A stretch of DNA of 35,486 nucleotides, from positions 1-35,486 of the forward strand of contig JAFDDA010000027.1 in assembly GCA_019311105.1 (NCBI GenBank). Reading direction: 5' to 3'. Position 1 is the first letter of the stretch; the number at the start of each line of letters is the position of its first letter. The notes under the pieces were generated by a model, which did no database searches, was not told the origin of the DNA, and saw only the letters and a list, made by a program, of their open reading frames with translations. Origin of the DNA: Deltaproteobacteria bacterium (GTDB lineage Bacteria > Myxococcota_A > UBA9160 > JAFDDA01). A program made the translations under genes and the position numbers. Of the stretch, positions 7,245-15,746 are shown piece after piece.

Positions 7245-10124
7245 TCACGAGCTTCCCCCGGCGCCCTGCGGCCCGCGCGGGTCGGGGAGGCCGAAGGTCT
7301 CCGTGAGCCAGCGCCAATGATCGTCGGCGCGAGCCGCTTCCGCGCTGGAAGCCACGAGGCGCCTCGCCAGTGCGAGGGCCGCGCCCGGCTGATCGTCCAT
7401 GCAGAGCGCGTAGATCTCGAGGTTCATCAAGCGTGCGTCGCTGGCGCGCCCCGTGCGAGCGCGGCGCAGCAGGCGGGCGGCGCTCGCCCAGTCGCGCTCG
7501 GCCAGGGCGCCGACGGCTCGGATGCGGGTTGCCTCGGCGTTGGCGCGGCCCTCAGCGATCCCGGCGACGATCCGCTGCTCGTCCGCGTCGCTGCCGAGCA
7601 GCCACAGAGCGAGGGTTCGCAGTTCGGAGCGGGTGAGCACGGCATGGAGTTCCTGCTCGCCGACGCTCTGGCTCCCGTCGTAGACGAGTCGGGCCGTCAG
7701 GATGTCCTGCCACGGCGCGAAGGTCAGCGCCTTCTCCCGGATCGTGGGTGGAACGTGCTCGCGCACGAAGGGGCTCGCTTCGAGTTCGCGCCGGACGGCT
7801 CCGCCGCGCATGGCCTCGCGGAAGAAACTCGATTCGTGGCTGTCCGCGGGCTGCACCGGATCGTGGGAGATGCGCAGGGGATGGTCGTCGACGACGGGCT
7901 CCACGTCTTCGGTCCAACGGCGGAGGGTCTTCGATCCGGCAAGGAAGGTCGCGACGAGCTGCTCGGGCGCTTCGAGGCCGAGGGTCTGGAGTTCGGTGGC
8001 TACGGCCGGGTCGTGCCACTGTGCCGAGAACTCGGCCTCGCTCGGCGCCGCGCCGAGCTCCCGCGACCCCATCAGCATCCAGTCGAGGCCGGCGCCCGTC
8101 CAGAGCGTGCAGTCGTCGAAGACATCGCACCAGGCGCGCAGGATCGCGCGTGTGTCGGACTCCGAAAGGTTGTGGACCGGCAGCCAATAGGTGGAGATGC
8201 CGCCCGGGTTCAGTCGCGCCCGGATCAGCTCGAAGTACTCCCGGCTATAGAGGTTGACCACGCCTGCGTACTTCGGCGGCGGCGGTTCGCTCGTGATCAG
8301 GTCGAAGCCGCGCTCGGTGGTCTGGAGGAAGAACCGTCCATCTTCGACGTGAACGTGGACGCGCGGGTCCTCGAGGGGGTCGTCGCCCTTGCGAGGAAAC
8401 ACGAGCGCGCTGGTCTCGATGATCTCGGGCGAGATGTCGACGACGTCGATCCGTTCGAGCGAGGCCGTGTCGGTGAGGGCCCGAGCCGTCGAACCCACGC
8501 CGTAGCTGATGAGCAGCGCGTCGCGCAGGTCAGGCTGGAGCGCGACCGGGAGATAGACGTAGGCCTTCATGTAGCGGCGTGAGTGGGTCGTGGTGCCCGA
8601 CATGCTGAAGCCGTCGGTGAACAGCCGGAGGTAGAGCGGGTGGCCGAAGCGCTCCGTGCGGACGAGCACGAGCGTCTGCAGCAAACCTTCGCGTACGGCA
8701 GCGATGCGGGCCCCGGGCTCCTGGAACGAGAGTGTCGGGTGCACGAGAAAGTGCGAGCGAAGGATGCCGCTCGGGAAGACGAAGAACAGGGCCAACAGGG
8801 CTGCCGCGAGCACCGCGGGCGTGCCGATCCGACGAGACTCCGCTTGGGTGCCCGCCCACACGACGATCGCGATCACGCCATAGACGGCCGCAAGGCCGAG
8901 GAGTGAGTTCTCGAGCCCGACGCGCGGGAGTAGCACGAACCCGCCGAGCAGCGAGCCGCAGGCGCCGCCGATCGTGTTCGAGAGGGTCAGCAAGCCCGCA
9001 GTGCGTGCCTCGCCGCCGAGTACCTCGCGCGCTGCTTCGCCGAGGGCGGTGAAGAGCACGCCGGAAAGCCAGGCCACGGGCAACATCAGCGGCACGGCGA
9101 GCAATGCGACGTGCCACAACGCGGCCGCGGCCTGCCCCGGCGGAAGCAGTGCGCCGAGCACCGTTTCGAACCCGGCGTAGGTGGCGAGCGTGGCGCAGCC
9201 CGACGCCAGAGCGAGGGCGGGCAGGGCCGGGGCGGCGCGTCGGCCGTCGCGCAGCCAGCGCGCGGCCGTCAGGCCTCCGAGCGCGATCCCGGCCAGGACC
9301 ACGGCGAGGAGCGCCGCGAAGACCAGGCTCGTTCCATAGACGAACAGCGCGAGCAGCCTGAACCACACGACTTCGAGGGCCAGGAAGGTCGCGCCGGAGA
9401 GGAACGCCGCCAGCAACAGGGCGAAGGCCGGCCGCGCAGGGGGCGCCGCGGCGCCGGCTGTCGGGGCAACCGGCTGGGCACCCGCAGCGCGCGCGAGTGC
9501 CAAGGCCCCGCCGGCCGACAGGAGGTTCAGGCCGAGGGCGGCGACGGCCGCACCGCGCATGCCGAGCGCTTCGAGCAGCAGCGACTCCCCCAGGAGTGCG
9601 CCCACCACCGCGCCGAGGGTGTTCCAACCATAGAGGCGCCCGAGCACGCGCCCGAAGCGCTCGTCGTGGCGCGAGAGCGACTTCACCAGGACGGGAAGCG
9701 TCGCGCCCATGGCCGTGGCCGGGACCATCATGGCCAGGAAGGCGAGCACCAGGCGCAGCCCGTTCATCAGCCAAGGCGTGTCGCGCAGTGTCTGCAGCAC
9801 GGGGGCCAGGAACGGCGTCAGCGCGGGCAGGCCCACCACGAGCAGGAAGCCCGAGATCCCGATCGTGACTTCCAGCAGGGCGTAGAGGCGCGCGGGTCGA
9901 GCGACGTGGTCGGCTCGCCGGGCGGCGAGCGCGTTGCCCAGGGCGAGGCCCGCCATGAAGGCCGCGAGCACGACGCTGCTGGCCCAGACCCCGTTGCCGA
10001 GCGTGAGCCCGGTGACGCGGAACCACAGGGTTTCGAACAGCAGCGCCGCCGCACCGGAGCCGAAGGCCACCGTGCACCACGCCGCCGAAAAGACGCCCGG
10101 ACGCTTCGCCACCGCGTCCGTCAC
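7245..10124 (-). CDS. Fused multi-TM / spermidine-synthase-like protein
   Basis: A 959-aa protein from GTG 10124. The N-terminal ~470 residues are a hydrophobic bundle of 12 or more TM helices, with paired GNG...SSVVLAAFMAGLALG-type motifs of the fused MFS/spermidine synthase family. The second half is a Rossmann methyltransferase-fold domain with a SYGVGSTAR nucleotide loop, DVVDISPEII and EDGRFF. Its SEPPPPKYAG...LYSREYF block stands where true spermidine synthases have their catalytic Asp region. The last ~150 residues are helical and TPR-like. Real polyamine synthesis is doubtful for such fusions, and their role is unknown. The gene is first in an operon with the TMTC-like transferase, so an envelope role is likely. 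Confidence 0.8.
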   Translation of the reverse strand: MTDAVAKRPGVFSAAWCTVAFGSGAAALLFETLWFRVTGLTLGNGVWASSVVLAAFMAGLALGNALAARRADHVARPARLYALLEVTIGISGFLLVVGLPALTPFLAPVLQTLRDTPWLMNGLRLVLAFLAMMVPATAMGATLPVLVKSLSRHDERFGRVLGRLYGWNTLGAVVGALLGESLLLEALGMRGAAVAALGLNLLSAGGALALARAAGAQPVAPTAGAAAPPARPAFALLLAAFLSGATFLALEVVWFRLLALFVYGTSLVFAALLAVVLAGIALGGLTAARWLRDGRRAAPALPALALASGCATLATYAGFETVLGALLPPGQAAAALWHVALLAVPLMLPVAWLSGVLFTALGEAAREVLGGEARTAGLLTLSNTIGGACGSLLGGFVLLPRVGLENSLLGLAAVYGVIAIVVWAGTQAESRRIGTPAVLAAALLALFFVFPSGILRSHFLVHPTLSFQEPGARIAAVREGLLQTLVLVRTERFGHPLYLRLFTDGFSMSGTTTHSRRYMKAYVYLPVALQPDLRDALLISYGVGSTARALTDTASLERIDVVDISPEIIETSALVFPRKGDDPLEDPRVHVHVEDGRFFLQTTERGFDLITSEPPPPKYAGVVNLYSREYFELIRARLNPGGISTYWLPVHNLSESDTRAILRAWCDVFDDCTLWTGAGLDWMLMGSRELGAAPSEAEFSAQWHDPAVATELQTLGLEAPEQLVATFLAGSKTLRRWTEDVEPVVDDHPLRISHDPVQPADSHESSFFREAMRGGAVRRELEASPFVREHVPPTIREKALTFAPWQDILTARLVYDGSQSVGEQELHAVLTRSELRTLALWLLGSDADEQRIVAGIAEGRANAEATRIRAVGALAERDWASAARLLRRARTGRASDARLMNLEIYALCMDDQPGAALALARRLVASSAEAARADDHWRWLTETFGLPDPRGPQGAGGSS

Positions 10125-10257
10125 CCCTGCCCGCCGTCCGGTGTCATGGGGAAGGGATCGTACACGTTGGCCGCGCCCTTGACCGCAACCGAAGCGTCTC
10201 GCTGCGCTTCCGCCGGCCGCCGTTCCGATTGCCGGGGCGCTGCGCTCTGCCTGCGTC

Positions 10258-11112
10258 TCAGGCTTCGGACCGCGGCATCCGGATGAGCCCTTCCTGGGCC
10301 ACCGAGGCGATGCGCCGGCCCTCGAGGTCGTACATCGCGCCGAAGATCAGGCCGCGGGCCGCGTGGGCCACGGGGCTCTCGCTGGTGAAGAGGACCCAAC
10401 CTTCGAAGCGCGGCGGATGATGCAGCCACACGGAGTGGTCGAGGCTCGCGCCGACGCGTCGGCCCCAGGGCATGGCGTGGGGCCGGGCCGCCGTGCCGAG
10501 CAGGGTCCGGTCGGTGCCGTATACCAGCAGGGCGGTGTGGAGGAGAGGGTCGTCGGGCAGTGGCCCGCGCGGCCGCATCCACACACGCCGGGTGGCGGGA
10601 AGCTTCACGCCGGGTGTCGGGTCATCGGGGTCGCAGATGCGCACCTCGACGGCGCCGTCGGGCCGACGCTGCGCGTCGCCGAGGATGCGCGCGCGTTCGT
10701 CCTCCCAATCCGGCACCGACTCCGGCGGCGGAGCCTCGGGCATCGGGCTCTGATGGGAGATCCCTTCCTCAGGCTGCGCGAAGCTCGCCGACAGGTTGAA
10801 GATCGCCTCGCCACCTTGGTAGGCGACGACTCGCCGCGTGGTGAAGGTGCGGCCGTCGCGGATGCGGTGGACGACGTAGCGGATCGGCAAGTCATGGCGG
10901 CCGGGCCTCAGGAAGTAGGCATGGAGAGAGTGGAGGAAGCCACGCTCCACGCTGCGGCCCGCCGCCATGGTGGCTTGGCTCGCCACGAACCCCCCGAAGA
11001 GCGGCCCGTCGCCGCCGGGCTCCGGGTCGCCGAGATAGAGGTCGCGGTCGAGGCTCTCGAGGTCGAGGCGGTCGAGCAGGGTGGCGAGCGGGTCGGGCGG
11101 GGCCGGGGACAT
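10258..11112 (-). CDS. tesB: Acyl-CoA thioesterase II (TesB family)
   Basis: A 284-aa protein, the usual length for TesB, built of two hotdog domains. It hydrolyses acyl-CoA to free acid and CoA. Family landmarks are visible: GGFVASQATMAA near residue 40, LHSLHAYFLRPG in the first hotdog, and SLDHSVWLHH in the second, carrying the catalytic Asp. SESPVA and AQEGLIR then supply the Ser/Thr and Gln of the Asp-Thr-Gln triad. The ATG at 11112 has only a weak ribosome site. The gene stands alone between the fused synthase and the cyclase gene. Long-chain acyl-CoA is the likely substrate class; specificity cannot be read. Confidence 0.9.
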   Translation of the reverse strand: MSPAPPDPLATLLDRLDLESLDRDLYLGDPEPGGDGPLFGGFVASQATMAAGRSVERGFLHSLHAYFLRPGRHDLPIRYVVHRIRDGRTFTTRRVVAYQGGEAIFNLSASFAQPEEGISHQSPMPEAPPPESVPDWEDERARILGDAQRRPDGAVEVRICDPDDPTPGVKLPATRRVWMRPRGPLPDDPLLHTALLVYGTDRTLLGTAARPHAMPWGRRVGASLDHSVWLHHPPRFEGWVLFTSESPVAHAARGLIFGAMYDLEGRRIASVAQEGLIRMPRSEA

Positions 11113-11131
11113 GGGCGCTGGAGAGTACCCC

Positions 11132-11190
11132 TTCCGCGACCGGTGGCGGGGGTGGTGGAGAGTGTCTTTCCGCGACGGGTCGCGGGGGTG
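11132..11190. repeat. Imperfect direct repeat upstream of tesB-like gene
   Basis: Two 23-nt copies (11132-11154 and 11168-11190, spacing 36) share TTCCGCGAC-N-GGT-N-GCGGGGGTG with two mismatches. A GGAGAGT heptamer precedes each copy. They fill the short space before the thioesterase ATG. The second copy also contains GCGAC-gg-GTCGC. This may be a local tandem duplication or paired operator sites. Confidence 0.6.
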
Positions 11191-11275
11191 AAACCGTGGC
11201 GAGGGGCCTGCCGGGCTTGGCGTAGAATCGCGGCGTGGACTTTCCCCACGACGTCTTCGCCGAACCCGCCCGGCT

Positions 11276-13255
11276 CTAGCGCTCGGCCTCCGGCGGCTCG
11301 AGCCAGCCTCGCACCAGAGCGTCGATCCGCGCCGGTGGGTGGCTGAAGCGGATCCCGGCCTTGAAGATCGCCTGCCCAGCGTGGTCGCGCGTCAGGATCA
11401 CCCGGACGACCGTGCCCTCGAGGGATTCCGATTGCGCCGCGCCCGGCGGGGCCAGCTGGATCCCCGCGCCGGCCTCGAGCCCGCGCATCTGTTCGGGGGG
11501 CAGGCATACGCCCGCGCCGCTCGCGGACCAATCGGCGAGCAGACCCTCGTGCCGGGTCGCCCCGTCGGAGTGGAGCACGATGCGCGCGGCCGACTTGTGT
11601 CGGGGGTGCGTGCGTCCGAGTTCCGAGCGCTCCTCGCCCGCGTCGCGCAGGCCGTGGACGGCGAAGGTCTGGACCGGGTCGCGCTTGCCCTTCACCCGGA
11701 CGGGCGGGCGCTCGGTCGCGTGCACGAGCGGGCCGATCCAAGCCATGGTGGCGTCGGAGACCAGGATGCGATCGGCCTCGGCCAGGCGTTCGATGCGGCT
11801 CGCCAGGTTCACGGTGTCGCCGATCACGGCGTACTCCATGCGTTGTCGTGCGCCGAGGTTGCCCGCGAGGACGGGCCCCGTGTGGATGCCGATCCCCATG
11901 GCGAGCGCTGGCTTGCCGGCGGCCTCGCGCTCGAGATTCAGATGGACGAGTTCCTGCTGCATCCGGATGGCGGCGAGGACGGCTCGCGCGGCGTCGTCGT
12001 CGCTGAAGTCCGGGATGCCCCAGACCGCCATCACCGCGTCGCCGATGAACTTGTCCACGGAGCCATGATTCGCGTGGATGACGTCGACCATGCGCTGGAA
12101 GAACGCGTTGAGTGTCCCGAAGACCTCCTTGCTCGGGAGGTATTCGCTCATGGCCGTGAAACCGCGAAGGTCGGCGAACAGCAGCGTGCACTGGCGCGTG
12201 GCGCCCTCGGTGTCGAGGTGGAGGTCGCCTTCGAGCAACTGCTCGACGAGACCCGGGGCGAGGTAGCGCTCGAGGTTCGTGCGGTGTTCGGCATCGCGGC
12301 GGACGCGCTCGAGGAGCTGCGTGTTGGCCACGGCGATGGCCGCCTGGGACGCCGCCATCGCCACCAGTTCGAGGTCGTCTCGGTCGAGTCGCCGCCCGCC
12401 GTCGGAGCTCTCGAGATGCAGCACGCCCAGCAGGCGGCCCTGGTAGAGAAGCGGCGCCGTGATGGCCGAGCGCACGTCGTGGGCCGTGAGGTCGGCATCG
12501 CCGCCCGTCATCACCGCCTCGCGCCGCGACAGCGCCGTACGGAGGAGCGAACGGCTGATCGGAATGCTCGTGGCCGAGGCGTCGTCGCGCCGACGGATGG
12601 CGACGGGTTCGAGGCCGTGGTCCGCTCGCGTCACGAGCAGCGCGCCCCGGTGTGCCGGAACGGCGAGGAAGAGTTCGTCGAGCAGCACACCCGCCAGGTC
12701 CTGCATCTCGCGCAGCTCCGAGAGTGCCTTCTGGATGCGCAGCAGAACGCCGAGGCGCCGCCCGCCCGCCGGCAGGGCGGTGTTGCCCGTGGTGGCCGCG
12801 GAAACCGACTCCTCGCCGTGGGCGTCGCCGAGTTCCACGCTGCCCTGGGCGGAGGGGACGATCTCGATGGACGAGCGGTCCGTGAGTTCGAGCGAGGCGC
12901 GCTTTGCGTCGGGCTCGCCGTCCCAATCGAAGCGAAAGGTCGTGTTGCCGATGCGGAACGTGTCGCCGTCCGAGAGTCGCCACGGCTTGTCGCGCCGCTC
13001 GTCGCCGACCCAGATGCCGTTGGCGCTGCCGAGGTCGTGGAGGGTCCAGGCCCCGTCGCTGCGACGCACCACCGCGTGGTGACGGGAGGTGCGTTCATCG
13101 AGCAGGCAGATCGTGTTCTCGGGGTCGCGGCCCACGGTGGTGGCCGGCTCCAGCTCGAAGCGGACGCCCTCGGACTCGCCTTCCAGGATCACCAGCCAGG
13201 CCGGCAACTCCCAGGTCCGGCCCGGTGCCGTGGTCTCGCCCGCAGAACGCTCCAT
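11276..13255 (-). CDS. FHA-GAF-adenylate cyclase-PilZ signalling protein
   Basis: A 659-aa soluble protein. An FHA domain (about 19-110) has the phosphothreonine-binding GR (42-43), SRHH (57-60) and NG (79-80). A GAF domain follows (about 165-315), then a class III nucleotide cyclase (about 352-540). The cyclase has metal Asp362 (LFADLRGFT) and Asp406 (FIGDAVMAVWG), purine-selecting Lys402 and Asp480, and Asn483 and Arg487 of VNLASR. The set looks complete and adenylate-specific. The C-terminal ~110 residues form a PilZ domain with RTHPR (548-552) and DWSASG (575-580), the two c-di-GMP-binding motifs. The protein should make cAMP under control of phosphoprotein binding, a GAF ligand and c-di-GMP. 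No signal peptide or TM segment is seen. Confidence 0.9.
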   Translation of the reverse strand: MERSAGETTAPGRTWELPAWLVILEGESEGVRFELEPATTVGRDPENTICLLDERTSRHHAVVRRSDGAWTLHDLGSANGIWVGDERRDKPWRLSDGDTFRIGNTTFRFDWDGEPDAKRASLELTDRSSIEIVPSAQGSVELGDAHGEESVSAATTGNTALPAGGRRLGVLLRIQKALSELREMQDLAGVLLDELFLAVPAHRGALLVTRADHGLEPVAIRRRDDASATSIPISRSLLRTALSRREAVMTGGDADLTAHDVRSAITAPLLYQGRLLGVLHLESSDGGRRLDRDDLELVAMAASQAAIAVANTQLLERVRRDAEHRTNLERYLAPGLVEQLLEGDLHLDTEGATRQCTLLFADLRGFTAMSEYLPSKEVFGTLNAFFQRMVDVIHANHGSVDKFIGDAVMAVWGIPDFSDDDAARAVLAAIRMQQELVHLNLEREAAGKPALAMGIGIHTGPVLAGNLGARQRMEYAVIGDTVNLASRIERLAEADRILVSDATMAWIGPLVHATERPPVRVKGKRDPVQTFAVHGLRDAGEERSELGRTHPRHKSAARIVLHSDGATRHEGLLADWSASGAGVCLPPEQMRGLEAGAGIQLAPPGAAQSESLEGTVVRVILTRDHAGQAIFKAGIRFSHPPARIDALVRGWLEPPEAER

Positions 13256-13277
13256 GAGGGTCGTTTCGACCGGTGGA

Positions 13278-13293
13278 TGGCACGACCGAAGCC
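13278..13293 (+). promoter_or_regulatory. Possible sigma-54 promoter, weak
   Basis: TGGCACGACCGAAGCC has a perfect -24 half and the correctly spaced GC of the -12 half, but AA instead of TT before it (9 of 12 positions). It would start transcripts near 13304, about 200 nt ahead of the small secreted protein. The site lies just outside the start of the divergent cyclase gene. Confidence 0.25.
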
Positions 13294-13500
13294 CTTCCGG
13301 TGGCGGAGCGAGTGGGATTCACGGCAGATCGCCGGCCCGGCGGCGGTCTCGGGGTTTTCCTCGATTCGGTGAATGATTCCCGCTCGCCCTGCGTCCCACC
13401 GAGAGCTTTCCCGGGTGGCCGGGAGCGTGTAGCCTTGCCCCGTTTTCCTGGGGGGCCCGGAACCGAAGCTCCGGGCAGGACGCCGAGAAGGAGGAGAGCC

Positions 13501-13929
13501 GTGATTCGATCCCAGACCATTCTCGTACGGGCGGCCCTGGCCGGCCTGGCGCTGGCCTTTGTGGGCACCGTCGCTTCGGAGGCCCTCGCGGCGCCGCCGA
13601 AGAGTACTCAGACCGAGGCCCGCTTCGTCGCGTTCGACGCCGAGGCCAACACCGTCACGATCAAGCCCGCGAAGAGCAAGGGCCCGAACAAGAAGCTGCT
13701 GAAGAAGGGCAAGGAAGCCACCTTCAACGTGATCCCCGACGGCAGCATCCTGACGCGCACCAGCGTGGCCATCAACGGGAAGAAGGGCCACGTGTCCGAG
13801 ATCCCCGCCGGCAAGCAGGTGAACGTGTATTGGATCCCCGATCAGAAGAAGGACGGCGAGTTCTTCGCCAAGAAGATCGACGTGGTCCTGTCCGAAGAGG
13901 AGCTCGACGCCCTCTACGGCGCCGACTGA
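13501..13929 (+). CDS. Small secreted basic protein of unknown function
   Basis: A 142-aa product from GTG 13501, preceded by AAGGAGGAG at 13488-13496. An upstream extension in the same frame lacks a ribosome site. The signal peptide has basic residues, a hydrophobic stretch to about residue 25, and an ALA-A cleavage site near residue 31. The mature part is a small beta-rich, Lys-rich domain (TVTIKPAKSK, KKGKEATFNV, IPAGKQVNVYW). It reads like an OB-fold or DUF5666-type periplasmic domain, but I do not recognise the family. It is monocistronic: divergent from the cyclase gene and closed by a strong terminator. Confidence 0.8.
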   Translation: MIRSQTILVRAALAGLALAFVGTVASEALAAPPKSTQTEARFVAFDAEANTVTIKPAKSKGPNKKLLKKGKEATFNVIPDGSILTRTSVAINGKKGHVSEIPAGKQVNVYWIPDQKKDGEFFAKKIDVVLSEEELDALYGAD

Positions 13930-13951
13930 TCACGAACCGAACAGAGATGAG

Positions 13952-13987
13952 AACGGCCCCTGCGACTTGGTCGCGGGGGCCGTTTTT
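13952..13987 (+). terminator. Rho-independent terminator
   Basis: AACGGCCCC at 13952-13960 pairs perfectly with GGGGCCGTT at 13976-13984. Inside it a T-G wobble and GCGA/TCGC extend the stem to 14 bp around the loop CTTGG, and a TTTTT run follows. It lies 22 nt after the stop of the small secreted protein and before the convergent ligase gene. The minus side lacks a matching T-run, so it serves the plus strand. Confidence 0.93.
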
Positions 13988-14022
13988 CGTTGGGTCGTCA
14001 CTTCGCGCGGGCTCGGCGGTCG

Positions 14023-15654
14023 TCAGCTCACCTGTTCCTTGGCCCAGCGGTAGTCGGGCTTGCCGCTGGGGCTTCGCTCGATTTCGTCTCGGAAGACGAA
14101 GGCCTTGGGGAGCTTGAAGCGGGCGAGGTGTTTGCCGGCTTCGGCGAGCAGGTCTTCGGGGGTGGCCGTGGCGCCCTCTCGGAGTCGGACGACGGCGACG
14201 ACTTCCTGGCCCCAGCGGTCGCTCGGGCGGCCGGCGACGACGGTGTCGTAGACGGCGGGGTGTTGCTTGAGGGCGTGTTCGACCTCTTCGGCGAAGATCT
14301 TCTCGCCGCCCGAGTTGATGGTGACCGAATCGCGGCCCAGCACTTCGATGCCGCCATCAGCGCGGAGGCGGGCCCGGTCGCCGGGGACGGAGTAGCGGAC
14401 GCCGTCGATCATCGGAAACGTCTTGGCGGTCTTCTCGGCATCGTGGAAGTAGCCGAGGGGCACGCGACCCTCCTGGGCGAACCAGCCCATCTCGTCGTCG
14501 CCGGGCGCGAGCTTGCGGTCGAGTTCGGCCGAGATCACGCAGGCGCCGGGGCCGGGCGTGAAGTTGCCTGTGGAGATCTCGGAGCCCTTCGTGCTCGGGT
14601 TGCTGGCCTGGACACCCGTCTCGGACGAACCGATCGCGTCGAGCACGGTCACGCCGGGGACGGCGTCGAGCAGAGCCTTCTTGTTGGCGGTGGAGAGCGG
14701 AGCACCGCCCGAGCCGATCATCTTCAGGCTCGAGAGGTCGTAGTTTCCCTCGGCGATGGCATCGAGGATTGGGCGGGCGAAGGCGTCGCCCACGATGCTC
14801 GCGGTGAAGGCCTTCTCGCGCTGGATGGTCGAGAGGAAGTCGGGCCCGTCGAGCTTTTCGGGGATCGACGGGAAGCAGATCGTCATGCCGGCATGCATCA
14901 TGATGAAGCCGGTCCACTGAGCCGCGCCATGCATCAGCGGCGGCCCGATCACGGCCTTCATGGACGGCGCGTTCACGACCTGCTCGGCGATCTGATCCAC
15001 GGAGTCGAACTCCGTGCGGTCGGCGCGCCGGCCGCCCATGGCCGCCACGAAGATGTCCCCCGAGCGCCAGAGCACGCCCTTCGGCATGCCCGTCGTGCCG
15101 CCGGTATAGAGGATGTAGAGATCGTCGGGCGAGGGTTCGACATCCGGTGTTCCCGCCGAAGCCCCGGCGAGCGCCGCCTCGTATTCGATCGCTCCGGGCA
15201 GCAGCTCGTTCCCCGAGCTGTCGGCGACCTGGATCAGGATCTCCAGGTTCGGAAGGCGGTCGCGCACCGCGGCGACCCGCGGCGCGAACTCGGAGTGGTA
15301 GAGCAGGGCCTTGGCCCGGGAGTTGTCGAAGAGGTAGAGGAGCTCGTCCTCGACATAGCGGTAGTTGACGTTGAGCGACGCCATGCGCGACTTCCATGCG
15401 CCCAGCATGCCCTCGACGTACTCGTTTCCGTTGTAGAGGTAGAGCGCGAGATGGTCCTGGCCCGACTCATGGCCGGCGAGTTCCGAACGTTCGCGCTCGA
15501 CCTTCACGCCCCGCGACAGCAGGTAGTTGGCGAGCCGGCGGCTGCGCTCGGCCAGCTGGCCATGAGTGAGGCGACGGTCGCGGAAGACCAGGGCTTCGCG
15601 GTCGGGTGCGGCAGCGGCAACGGCTTCGTTCAGGGTGGCGAAATCGAATTCCAC
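14023..15654 (-). CDS. Acyl-CoA synthetase, FadD19-like
   Basis: A 543-aa AMP-forming acyl-CoA ligase. The start is GTG 15654, 7 nt after AAGGAG; a longer frame from 15696 has no ribosome site. Adenylating-enzyme motifs are complete: YTGGTTGMPKG (183-193), GSSETG, the PGD Asp that binds ribose, a GRDSVTINSGGEK hinge, and the C-terminal catalytic Lys in SGKPDYRWAK. NVNYRYVEDELLYLFDNS and the PDYRWAKEQ ending are typical of the FadD19/FadD3-like group that activates steroid side chains or rings, so bulky acyl substrates are possible. A 10-14-residue charged insertion near residues 52-66 is unusual. It runs convergent to the secreted-protein gene and co-directional with coaW. Confidence 0.88.
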   Translation of the reverse strand: MEFDFATLNEAVAAAAPDREALVFRDRRLTHGQLAERSRRLANYLLSRGVKVERERSELAGHESGQDHLALYLYNGNEYVEGMLGAWKSRMASLNVNYRYVEDELLYLFDNSRAKALLYHSEFAPRVAAVRDRLPNLEILIQVADSSGNELLPGAIEYEAALAGASAGTPDVEPSPDDLYILYTGGTTGMPKGVLWRSGDIFVAAMGGRRADRTEFDSVDQIAEQVVNAPSMKAVIGPPLMHGAAQWTGFIMMHAGMTICFPSIPEKLDGPDFLSTIQREKAFTASIVGDAFARPILDAIAEGNYDLSSLKMIGSGGAPLSTANKKALLDAVPGVTVLDAIGSSETGVQASNPSTKGSEISTGNFTPGPGACVISAELDRKLAPGDDEMGWFAQEGRVPLGYFHDAEKTAKTFPMIDGVRYSVPGDRARLRADGGIEVLGRDSVTINSGGEKIFAEEVEHALKQHPAVYDTVVAGRPSDRWGQEVVAVVRLREGATATPEDLLAEAGKHLARFKLPKAFVFRDEIERSPSGKPDYRWAKEQVS

Positions 15655-15746
15655 GGGGCTCTCCTTGGCGGGCCGCGAAGGCGGCCGACCCGGCATGTTG
15701 CGTCAGCTCGTCGAGGCCGTCGAGCCGCGTGGGGTGAGTTCGGTGT

